From: Lactobacillus sp. | GTDB taxonomy: Bacteria > Pseudomonadota > Alphaproteobacteria > RF32 > CAG-239 | Assembly (NCBI GenBank): GCA_031263385.1 | Contig: JAISFX010000097.1 | Span: 1 to 6,004 of the forward strand | DNA length: 6,004 nucleotides | Reading direction: 5' to 3' | Part shown: positions 1 through 3,849 of the stretch, piece by piece | Layout: every line of letters starts with the position of its first letter | Position numbering within the stretch: position 1 is the stretch's first letter | Position numbers and translations under genes: made by a program | The notes under the pieces: model-generated | What the model was told of the DNA's origin: nothing | Databases searched by the model: none | What the model saw: only the letters and a program-made list of their open reading frames with translations

Positions 1-454
1 AGAAGTCCTCAAAAGGCGTGTCAGACACCCTAACATCCCAGTTGTCCAAATCATAAACTGGAGGGTTAGTCATAACAAAGTCATCATCTACTGTCTGAAA
101 ATTAAATGCAGCAACATCAGTGTTTTTTTCTGTCACAATTTTATAGAGCATTTCCATTGCTTGTGGATGGAACAAATCATCTTGGTCCAAAAACATCAAA
201 TAAGGAGCCTCTGCCAGTTCCATACCCCTGTTTCTGGTATAAGACACCCCGCTGTTTACATCATTTTTAAATATCTTAAAACGGGCATCACCCTTTGTTT
301 CTTCCTCAATAATCCTTTGTGTTTCATCTGTAGACACATCATTTATCAATAAACACTCAAAGTCCTTAAACGTCTGAGCTTTCACAGAATCAAGACATTC
401 TTTCATATACTTTCCGGCGTTATACAGAGGGATTATTAAAGATATTTTCGGCAT
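1..454 (-). CDS. Glycosyltransferase family 2, N-terminal part (runs off the left edge)
   Basis: The minus strand is open from ATG at 454-452 to the window edge, giving 151 codons. The protein starts MPKISLIIPLYNAGKYMKEC, the classic GT-A opening of family 2 glycosyltransferases: a beta strand followed by the nucleotide-binding PxYN segment. Next come CLDSVKAQTFKDFECLLIND (residues 20-39), an SGVSYTRNRGMELA stretch (about 69-82) and FLDQDD (about 88-93), which supplies the metal-binding DxD-like acidic cluster. The family transfers a sugar from a nucleotide-sugar to a glycan, lipid or protein, usually for surface polysaccharide or LPS. The substrate cannot be read from this part. A GAGAG lies about 8 nt before the ATG. 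The gene is divergent from the lipoprotein at 661. The acceptor-binding C-terminal half lies outside the window. Confidence 0.93.
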   Translation of the reverse strand, partial: MPKISLIIPLYNAGKYMKECLDSVKAQTFKDFECLLINDVSTDETQRIIEEETKGDARFKIFKNDVNSGVSYTRNRGMELAEAPYLMFLDQDDLFHPQAMEMLYKIVTEKNTDVAAFNFQTVDDDFVMTNPPVYDLDNWDVRVSDTPFEDF

Positions 455-483
455 GATTATTCTCTCAACACATTGTTTTTCTA

Positions 484-512
484 AACTTAAACAAAGACCC
501 AAACCTTGTCAA
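484..512 (-). promoter_or_regulatory. Candidate sigma70 promoter for the glycosyltransferase gene
   Basis: On the minus strand a perfect TTGACA (512-507) is followed after 17 nt by TAAGTT (489-484, 3 of 6 to consensus). This would give a leader of about 25 nt before the ATG at 454. The -35 is strong and the -10 weak. It overlaps the -35 of a plus-strand candidate, so the two divergent units would share DNA. Confidence 0.4.
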
Positions 513-534
513 ACAATATTTATTTATACATTAT
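506..534 (+). promoter_or_regulatory. Candidate promoter for the lipoprotein at 661
   Basis: TTGTCA (506-511), a 17-nt spacer and CATTAT (529-534) form one candidate with a leader of about 120 nt. A second candidate is TTGTTG (543-548), 16 nt, TGATAC (565-570), with a leader of about 85 nt. The whole 455-660 interval is very AT-rich, so chance matches are likely. The gene's strong ribosome-binding site and biased codons suggest the true promoter is strong. No other gene or RNA was seen in this interval. Confidence 0.35.
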
Positions 535-660
535 ATAAACAATTGTTGATTTATTTTTATTTTCTGATACGCTTCTCGCATAAATTGAGTAGAAACACTA
601 TTCAATTTTACGAGTTTTTCTCGTTTTTACACAAACTTAAAGACTAAAAGGAAAAATAAT

Positions 661-1116
661 ATGAAAAAATTAGCTTTATTAGCAACTGCTGCTACTGTTG
701 GACTATCTGGCTGCGTTTCTTTGAACGAAGGCGTTCCATCTCCTGCTCTTGAAACAAGAGTTAGATCTGCTCACATTGCAGACATTCAGCCAGGACAAAA
801 AGTAACTGGCGAATCTTCAGCTACAATTCTTTTCGGTTTATTCAAAATCAACGGCGACACTCAGTTCGCTGATGGCGTAAACTATGCAGGTGCTGGCTTA
901 TTCTCTAGCCCATTAGATTCTACTGCTCCTGTTAAATCTGCAGCTGCTTACAAAGCTATGAAATCTTCTGGCGCTGATGTATTGTTAGCTCCTACTTACA
1001 TCACAGAAGTTAACAACTATGTTTTGTGGAAAGACGTAAAAGTTACTGTAAATGCTTACAAAGGAACTATCAAAGGCTTTAAGTCTGTTACAAGTTCAGC
1101 TCCTGTTGAATTCTAA
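661..1116 (+). CDS. Small secreted lipoprotein (TRL-like), first of a paralogous pair
   Basis: 151 residues. Residues 1-17 form a lipoprotein signal peptide (MKK, hydrophobic core, then LSG before Cys18), so the mature protein should be lipid-anchored at Cys18, in the inner or outer membrane. No retention signal was assessed. The body has a GESSATILFGLFKINGD segment (about 50-66), FADGV, a K-AAAYKAM helix, then APTYITEVNNYVLWKDVKV (about 110-128) and a closing YKGTIKG. This resembles small TRL-type lipoproteins of unknown function, but that family link is from memory. The ATG is set by AAAAGGA at 646-652, 8 nt upstream. Codons are strongly biased to GCT, TCT, ACT and GTT, unlike the next genes, which suggests high expression. 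The terminator at 1134-1167 makes it a single-gene unit. Confidence 0.9.
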   Translation: MKKLALLATAATVGLSGCVSLNEGVPSPALETRVRSAHIADIQPGQKVTGESSATILFGLFKINGDTQFADGVNYAGAGLFSSPLDSTAPVKSAAAYKAMKSSGADVLLAPTYITEVNNYVLWKDVKVTVNAYKGTIKGFKSVTSSAPVEF

Positions 1117-1133
1117 TTTACAGAACAACAATA

Positions 1134-1167
1134 AAAAACTCCACCCTCACTTGGGTGGAGTTTTTTT
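1134..1167 (+). terminator. Intrinsic terminator of the first lipoprotein gene
   Basis: CTCCACCC (1139-1146) pairs with GGGTGGAG (1153-1160) around a 6-nt loop. The stem is extended by five A-T pairs (1134-1138 with 1161-1165) and followed by a seven-T run (1161-1167). The A-run on the left arm means it could also act on the minus strand, though no minus-strand gene needs it here. Confidence 0.93.
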
Positions 1168-1172
1168 ATGTA

Positions 1173-1200
1173 TTAACGGAATATAAACACTCTATATAGT
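1173..1200 (+). promoter_or_regulatory. Candidate sigma70 promoter for the second lipoprotein
   Basis: TTAACG (1173-1178, 4 of 6), a 16-nt spacer and TATAGT (1195-1200, 5 of 6) lie directly after the upstream terminator and about 35 nt before the start codon at 1242. Position and spacing fit a promoter that restarts transcription after the terminator. Confidence 0.5.
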
Positions 1201-1241
1201 AAAATATCCCAAGCAAATGTACTTTAATACAAGGAGTGTTT

Positions 1242-1637
1242 ATGAAAAAGGTTCATATCCTTTTGTTTTGTTTCATGATATTTTTATCAGGTTGCATCAG
1301 CAGACAAAAGATTTCTGCCCCTGTAACATATGCCCCTCATAGATTAACCGAGGTTGACGCCATGCAAAAGATATATGGCGAAGCATCTGCCACATACTTA
1401 CTCCAATTCATAAAAGTTCACGAGACCACAAACCCCGCTTCCAAGTTAAGCGTTGCTAATGATGATGTTCACCGCTTGAAAGAAACCGCTATTTACTATG
1501 CCAACAGAAATAGTTTGTCAGATACACTCGTATCACCAACCTACATCATAGAAACCAGCAACTATCTCTTATGGAAGACAGTTAAAGTTAAAGTAATCGG
1601 CCGAAAAGCAATGATAAAAGGCCATATAGCACTTTAA
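1242..1637 (+). CDS. Small lipoprotein, paralogue of the 661-1116 gene
   Basis: 131 residues from ATG 1242. A GTG lies in frame at 1236, but it overlaps the ribosome-binding site AAGGAG (1231-1236), so the ATG is the real start. The signal peptide ends LSG before Cys18, the same position as in the upstream protein. The body aligns with the upstream paralogue: GEASATYLLQFIKV against GESSATILFGLFKI, SPTYIIETSNYLLWKTVKVK against APTYITEVNNYVLWKDVKVT, and a shared IKG near the C-terminus. The middle is diverged and has lost the FADGV segment. Codon choice is more mixed than in the first copy. This is an old tandem duplication; function is unknown. Confidence 0.88.
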   Translation: MKKVHILLFCFMIFLSGCISRQKISAPVTYAPHRLTEVDAMQKIYGEASATYLLQFIKVHETTNPASKLSVANDDVHRLKETAIYYANRNSLSDTLVSPTYIIETSNYLLWKTVKVKVIGRKAMIKGHIAL

Positions 1638-1692
1638 TTCACAAAATTAGCACATATATTTAATACAGATAACAAACCAAGGAGTTTTTACC

Positions 1693-2082
1693 ATGAAAAA
1701 ATTTTTAAGCCTTGCTGTGATGATCTTTTTTATAGCCGCCTGCAACAAAACCACTGACGAATCATTTGTCGGCAACAAATATGTAGCAACATCTTCAAAT
1801 GGCACAGAGATTACTTTAGCGTTTGATGCTGAGCAACCACGCGCTTTTGGTAAGGTTGTCAACAACTACAACATGCCATACACCTTAGAAGGTGACAGCC
1901 TTAAGTTTGGTTTATCAATGTCTACCATGATGATGGGGCCTGAAAACGCCATGAAAGCCGAAACCGAATACCACCGTTTTATGGCCATGGTCACCAGCTT
2001 CCGTTTAGCAGATAACACTTTAATTTTAATATCATCTGACGGCAGAGAAATGGTCTTTGAAAAAACCGGAAAAATTGAATAA
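1693..2082 (+). CDS. Small lipoprotein of unknown function
   Basis: 129 residues. The signal peptide MKKFLSLAVMIFFIAAC has a lipobox IAAC with Cys17, predicting a lipid-anchored envelope protein. The mature part starts NKTTDESFVGNKYVATSSNG and looks beta-rich, with alternating polar and hydrophobic strands (ITLAFDAEQPRAFGKVVNNY, LILISSDGREMVFEK). This is like small META/lipocalin-type lipoproteins, but I do not recognise a family and it shows no similarity to the two upstream lipoproteins. AAGGAG at 1679-1684, 8 nt before the ATG, fixes the start. The 55-nt gap after the preceding gene has no terminator, so the two are probably co-transcribed and end at the hairpin 2105-2140. Confidence 0.85.
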   Translation: MKKFLSLAVMIFFIAACNKTTDESFVGNKYVATSSNGTEITLAFDAEQPRAFGKVVNNYNMPYTLEGDSLKFGLSMSTMMMGPENAMKAETEYHRFMAMVTSFRLADNTLILISSDGREMVFEKTGKIE

Positions 2083-2104
2083 TAAACAACAAACCATAAG
2101 TGTT

Positions 2105-2140
2105 TTAAAGGGTGGAAAATTAACTCCACCCTTTAATTTT
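2105..2140 (+). terminator. Intrinsic terminator after the lipoprotein pair
   Basis: TTAAAGGGTGGA (2105-2116) pairs perfectly with TCCACCCTTTAA (2125-2136) around an 8-nt loop, followed by TTTT (2137-2140). The right arm carries the same ten bases, ACTCCACCCT, as the left arm of the terminator at 1134-1167. Confidence 0.85.
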
Positions 2141-2173
2141 ATGCTTGACTATCGCTTATAATTGTCTTATTTA
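2133..2173 (+). promoter_or_regulatory. Candidate promoter(s) for the tRNA locus
   Basis: A perfect TATAAT sits at 2157-2162, about 30 nt before the tRNA-like sequence at 2193. Its best -35 is poor (TTAATT, 2133-2138, 18-nt spacer). Alternatively TTGACT (2145-2150) with a 17-nt spacer gives TATTTA (2168-2173). Either would start RNA about 12-25 nt before 2193 and read through the leader into the tRNA at 2431. No better promoter was found just upstream of 2431. Confidence 0.45.
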
Positions 2174-2192
2174 TCAATAGCTGTTAACGAAT

Positions 2193-2214
2193 GGGCCCTT
2201 AGCTCATTGGTTAG
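2193..2214 (+). pseudogene. 5' fragment copy of the tRNA-Ile2 gene
   Basis: The 22 nt from GGGCCCTTAGCTCA through TTGGTTAG match the first 23 nt of the intact tRNA at 2431 with one base missing in the D-loop. Homology stops after TTAG: here CTGGAGG follows, in the tRNA AGCAGG. The anticodon arm and T-arm are absent, so this is a tRNA remnant or a tRNA-like 5' end on another RNA. Confidence 0.75.
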
Positions 2215-2379
2215 CTGGAGGAAAAAAGGATTGCCTTAACGGCAAAACTTTTAACGACAGGTGCCGTGCAGTTAGATTGCGATTAAGCGACAGTGAAATG
2301 AGCAATCGTTACGAACAAACGACAGGAGCAAAGTTAATCCAGCTCTGCTGGATTTTTACGAAGCGACTCAGGCCCTGCT
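2193..2379 (+). other. Gene-free, hairpin-rich segment upstream of the tRNA (possible structured leader)
   Basis: No convincing protein gene was seen. Pairings seen by eye are GGGCC (2193-2197) with GGCCC (2371-2375), TTGCC/GGCAA (2231-2245), GATTGC (2275-2280) with GCAATC (2302-2307), and AATCCAGC/GCTGGATT (2336-2354, followed by TTT). Two are mutually exclusive with other helices: CGGCA (2240-2244) can pair with TGCCG (2262-2266), and AGCTGGA (2213-2219) with TCCAGCT (2338-2344). AACGACAGG occurs at 2253-2261 and 2318-2326. This could be a leader with switchable folds, a decayed tRNA with foreign sequence, or a mobile-element remnant. No known RNA family was recognised. Confidence 0.35.
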
Positions 2380-2394
2380 CTTATTATTCTAAAT

Positions 2395-2415
2395 AAGGTA
2401 CAACCTTTGTACCTT
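2395..2415. repeat. Perfect 9-bp inverted repeat just before the tRNA
   Basis: AAGGTACAA (2395-2403) and TTGTACCTT (2407-2415) are separated by CCT and end 15 nt before the mature tRNA 5' end. It could be a hairpin in the precursor that helps 5' processing, a weak terminator, or an operator. There is no clean T-run after it, so terminator function is doubtful. Confidence 0.6.
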
Positions 2416-2430
2416 TCCAAAATTTATTTT

Positions 2431-2507
2431 GGGCCCTTAGCTCAGTTGGTTAGAGCAGGCCGCTCATAACGGTCTGGTCGCAAGTTCGAGTCTTGCAGGG
2501 CCCACCA
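2431..2507 (+). tRNA. tRNA-Ile2 (anticodon CAT, read as k2CAU, decodes AUA)
   Basis: A full cloverleaf can be drawn. The acceptor GGGCCCT pairs with AGGGCCC (7 bp), the D-stem is GCTC/GAGC, and the anticodon stem GGCCG/CGGTC (one G-T) encloses loop CTCATAA with CAT at 2465-2467. The T-stem is GCAAG/CTTGC with loop TTCGAGT, the discriminator is A2504, and CCA is encoded at 2505-2507. CAT could mean Met or Ile2. The TTAGCTCAG start, the AGAGCAGG run, the TGGTCG variable region and C-G pairs at acceptor positions 4-6 match the E. coli tRNA-Ile2 pattern and not elongator Met. G1-C72 pairing and the anticodon stem exclude initiator Met. Maturation would need the lysidine synthase TilS, not in this window. 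Confidence 0.9.
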
Positions 2508-2573
2508 CTAAAAAACCTCACCTTTAAGGTGGGGTTTTTTAGTGGTGAATACTATAAAAGTTCTCGAACTTGC
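2491..2573 (+). repeat. 83-bp direct repeat, copy 1 (tRNA 3' end, terminator and tail)
   Basis: This block matches 2673-2755 at 81 of 83 positions with a constant 182-bp offset; the differences are G2560/A2742 and T2561/C2743. It starts in the T-arm of the intact tRNA, contains the last 17 nt of the tRNA, the palindromic terminator and the tail GAATACTATAAAA plus TCTCGAACTTGC. Confidence 0.95.
2503..2547. terminator. 45-bp palindromic terminator overlapping the tRNA CCA end
   Basis: CACCACTAAAAAACC (2503-2517) pairs perfectly with GGTTTTTTAGTGGTG (2533-2547). The inner part CACCTT/AAGGTG continues the stem, giving 22 bp with one G-T pair around a single T. The stem begins inside the tRNA at C2503, so the CCA tail is part of the hairpin in the precursor. 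The T6 run is internal to the stem (2535-2540). It is symmetric enough to work in both directions. Confidence 0.8.
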
Positions 2574-2669
2574 GAGAAAGCAAGTTTGGTTCCAAGGAAC
2601 AGGCGAGACAACGTATCGCCGCACTTGTGACGACGGAACGGTTCGAACAAAGACACCTTTGTGAGAACT
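2559..2669 (+). ncRNA. Candidate structured RNA with a four-way junction, between the two repeat copies
   Basis: By eye, AGTTCTC (2559-2565) and GAGAACT (2663-2669) form a perfect 7-bp closing stem. Inside it are a 7-bp hairpin AACTTGC-GAGAAA-GCAAGTT (2567-2586) and a long arm with GTTC/GAAC (2589-2592 with 2636-2639), CAAG/CTTG (2593-2596 with 2624-2627) and GGCGA/TCGCC (2602-2606 with 2616-2620). A 6-bp hairpin ACAAAG-ACAC-CTTTGT (2647-2662) abuts the closing stem directly. The layout recalls a tRNA cloverleaf but has no anticodon or T-loop, and no known family was recognised. No promoter of its own was seen, and it lies after a terminator. It could equally be a mobile-element remnant selected as DNA hairpins. 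Confidence 0.35.
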
Positions 2670-2672
2670 AAT

Positions 2673-2689
2673 TCTTGCAGGGCCCACCA
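2673..2689 (+). pseudogene. 3' fragment copy of the tRNA-Ile2 gene, with CCA
   Basis: The sequence TCTTGCAGGGCCCACCA is identical to the last 17 nt of the intact tRNA (2491-2507). It holds the 3' strand of the T-stem, the 3' acceptor strand, the discriminator A and CCA. No cloverleaf can be made with the sequence directly upstream, so it is not a working tRNA. Confidence 0.85.
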
Positions 2690-2729
2690 CTAAAAAACCT
2701 CACCTTTAAGGTGGGGTTTTTTAGTGGTG
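2685..2729. terminator. Second copy of the palindromic terminator, serving the minus-strand gene
   Basis: It is identical to 2503-2547. On the minus strand it lies about 55 nt downstream of the TAG stop of the shikimate-dehydrogenase-like gene and offers the same long stem with a T6 run in its distal arm. It can end that transcript as well as any plus-strand read-through from the tRNA. Confidence 0.65.
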
Positions 2730-2784
2730 AATACTATAAAAACTCTCGAACTTGCTATAACAAAATTGATAGAACAACACTTAA

Positions 2785-3360
2785 CTAAGAAGCCCCAGCA
2801 ACAAGCTCCTTAAAATCATTGAATAACAATACATTAACGCCAACAAGTTCACATATCTTAGACAGCAGAGCATAGTCATTTCTGGCATTCATACCAAAAC
2901 CCGTATAAGCTTTCCAACCAAGATACTTTGCTTCTTCAACAATTAAAATATCCAGATGTGGCCTTAAATCAACAAATACATTACCTCTAGCTTTATACTT
3001 TTTCAAGAAATCTTCTGCTCCTGCTTCCGAAGCCCCCTCTTTCCCAGCACAATTTATAAAAACCACCTCTCCTGACAAATCAGAAACATTCTCCAAACTG
3101 GCGCTATAAACACACCCAAGCTCTTCCGCCAAACCTTGTTTTGAGACAACATCAACCAAAAACATCTCTTGAGGCTGTCTTTTACTAAGCATTCTGGCAA
3201 TCGGCTCTCCAACACCACCAACACCTAAGATAACAACCTGCTTACCTTCAAAACTACCAACTTCAGCCTCAAACCAACCAATAAAAGAAGGACCATTAAT
3301 ATCAAATGGCTGAAGCTTTCCGTTTTTGTCTTTTATCATAGCATCAATATTTGTTGGCAC
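2785..3360 (-). CDS. C-terminal NAD(P)-binding half of the shikimate-dehydrogenase-like protein
   Basis: 191 residues if translation restarts at GTG 3360, two codons after the TAA that ends the first half and in the same frame. AAGGGG lies 12 to 7 nt before this GTG, so coupled reinitiation is possible. TNIDAMIKDKNGKLQPFDIN (3-22) corresponds to the family AVNTLxxxDGKLxGxNTD stretch, with Asn22 where the catalytic Asp is expected. VVILGVGGVGEPIARML (42-58) is a Rossmann glycine-rich loop. LVD follows at about 69-71 as the second strand, and VFINCAGKEG is the later strand where AroE has VNATxxG. The C-terminus TGFGMNARNDYALL replaces the usual GxxMLxxQ segment. Gene ends at TAG, 55 nt before the palindromic terminator. 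Confidence 0.7.
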   Translation of the reverse strand: MPTNIDAMIKDKNGKLQPFDINGPSFIGWFEAEVGSFEGKQVVILGVGGVGEPIARMLSKRQPQEMFLVDVVSKQGLAEELGCVYSASLENVSDLSGEVVFINCAGKEGASEAGAEDFLKKYKARGNVFVDLRPHLDILIVEEAKYLGWKAYTGFGMNARNDYALLSKICELVGVNVLLFNDFKELVAGAS

Positions 3361-3363
3361 ATC

Positions 3364-3675
3364 TTACCCCTTAAACCATTCTTTCAAAACTAAATTACTT
3401 TTATGAGGCTGTGTCTGGTTTATTGCAACAATTTGCGAAGACTCCTCACTCAACTTATAAATATCTTTTATCATAGAATAATCTTCTTTTTTTATATCAA
3501 CAGGCAGATAAACCAAACCCTCATCAATCTTGTTCATATAAACCCTGCTTGTTGAGCGAGCCCATTCTTCTTTAGTTTTGTGAGCAAGATATAAACAGAA
3601 TTTTGCCCTTTTATACTTCATTAAAAAGGCCTCAACTTCTTTCACACTATAACAAACAGAAACTTTATTATGCAT
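3364..3675 (-). CDS. N-terminal (substrate-binding) half of the shikimate-dehydrogenase-like protein
   Basis: 103 residues, ATG 3675 to TAA 3364. Residues 24-31 form a first strand. RSTSRVYMN (40-48) corresponds to the shikimate-binding HS-x-S-P-x-x-HN segment, with both serines kept (41 and 43) but other positions changed. VYLPVDI (55-61) matches the family YxPxxV strand. INQTQPHK (85-92) matches the NVTIPHK motif, with Lys92 in the place of the catalytic lysine. The protein ends eleven residues later, just where the family continues into the NAD-binding domain. Alone it would lack a cofactor site. GAGGAA, 5 nt before the ATG, is a good ribosome-binding site. Confidence 0.7.
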   Translation of the reverse strand: MHNKVSVCYSVKEVEAFLMKYKRAKFCLYLAHKTKEEWARSTSRVYMNKIDEGLVYLPVDIKKEDYSMIKDIYKLSEESSQIVAINQTQPHKSNLVLKEWFKG

Positions 3676-3693
3676 CTTGCTTCCTCAATCATA

Positions 3694-3721
3694 TTAAAAC
3701 GATGATATACCACTTTATAAT
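3694..3721 (+). promoter_or_regulatory. Candidate sigma70 promoter for the acetyltransferase gene
   Basis: TTAAAA (3694-3699, 4 of 6), a 16-nt spacer and a perfect TATAAT (3716-3721) would start RNA near 3728, a leader of about 120 nt before the ATG at 3850. The DNA is shared with the divergent minus-strand promoter candidate. Confidence 0.5.
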
Positions 3722-3740
3722 CATATAGTTGTTTTAGCAA
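3712..3740 (-). promoter_or_regulatory. Candidate promoter for the shikimate-dehydrogenase-like gene
   Basis: On the minus strand, TTGCTA (3740-3735), a 17-nt spacer and TAAAGT (3717-3712, 4 of 6) would start RNA about 30 nt before the ATG at 3675. It overlaps the plus-strand promoter candidate at 3694-3721. Confidence 0.35.
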
Positions 3741-3849
3741 TAAAACATACTTCTTTTTCCTCTAACAACACATCATGCGTAAAAACACTAGTATTAAACA
3801 AAATGAAAGAAATATCCCCTACAATCAGAATAATCATAAGGAGATAGTA

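Larger units (their letters stand above)
2673..2755 (+). repeat. 83-bp direct repeat, copy 2
   Basis: This second copy matches 2491-2573 except at 2742 and 2743. Its left end is a 17-nt tRNA 3' fragment with no tRNA body in front of it (AACTAAT precedes). Its right end, CTCGAACTTGC (2745-2755), is the reverse complement of the tRNA T-arm start at 2480-2490. Duplication of a tRNA 3' end downstream of an intact tRNA is the usual footprint of tRNA-targeted integration, but a short tandem duplication explains it equally well. Confidence 0.95.
2785..3675 (-). pseudogene. Shikimate-dehydrogenase-like gene split by an in-frame TAA
   Basis: Reading from ATG 3675 to TAG 2785 in one frame gives 296 positions with a single internal stop (TAA at 3366-3364). 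The length fits AroE-family enzymes (about 270-290), which reduce 3-dehydroshikimate with NADPH in aromatic amino-acid synthesis. The first 103 residues are the substrate-binding half and the rest the Rossmann half, with no missing linker. A single base change from GAA, CAA or AAA would explain the stop. Both sides keep good codons with no frameshift, so the lesion looks recent, or the halves are still made separately. The NTD motif of the family appears altered to DIN, so this may be an SDH-like paralogue and not the true AroE. The start is supported by GAGGAA (3686-3681), 5 nt upstream. Confidence 0.75.

Noticed and set aside
1236..1241. GTG start two codons upstream of the second lipoprotein
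   Set aside because: The GTG overlaps the AAGGAG ribosome-binding site; ATG 1242 is correctly spaced and gives a normal MKK signal peptide.
2193..2379. tmRNA, RNase P RNA, SRP RNA or a group I intron in the tRNA
   Set aside because: There is no tag-coding frame and no permuted tmRNA parts. The GAGGAAA-type and ACAGAAA-type RNase P cores do not fit and the length is too short. No SRP GGAAG loop was seen, and no GACTA core of a group I intron. The tRNA at 2431 is uninterrupted.
2431..2507. Calling the CAT tRNA elongator or initiator Met
   Set aside because: Acceptor-stem C-G pairs at positions 4-6 and the overall match to tRNA-Ile2 favour Ile. G1-C72 pairs and the anticodon stem lacks the GGG/CCC pairs of the initiator.
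2508..2690. 60-codon open frame on the minus strand over the RNA locus
   Set aside because: It lies across the palindromic terminator, the hairpin-rich segment and the tRNA fragment, has no ribosome-binding site, and matches no protein family known to me.
2491..2755. CRISPR array or integron attC site
   Set aside because: Only two repeat units occur, with unequal flanks and a tRNA fragment inside; no attC core triplets in the right order were found.
3775..3849. 25-residue N-terminal extension of the acetyltransferase
   Set aside because: Asn/Lys-rich and unlike the family; a better ribosome-binding site directs the start at 3850.
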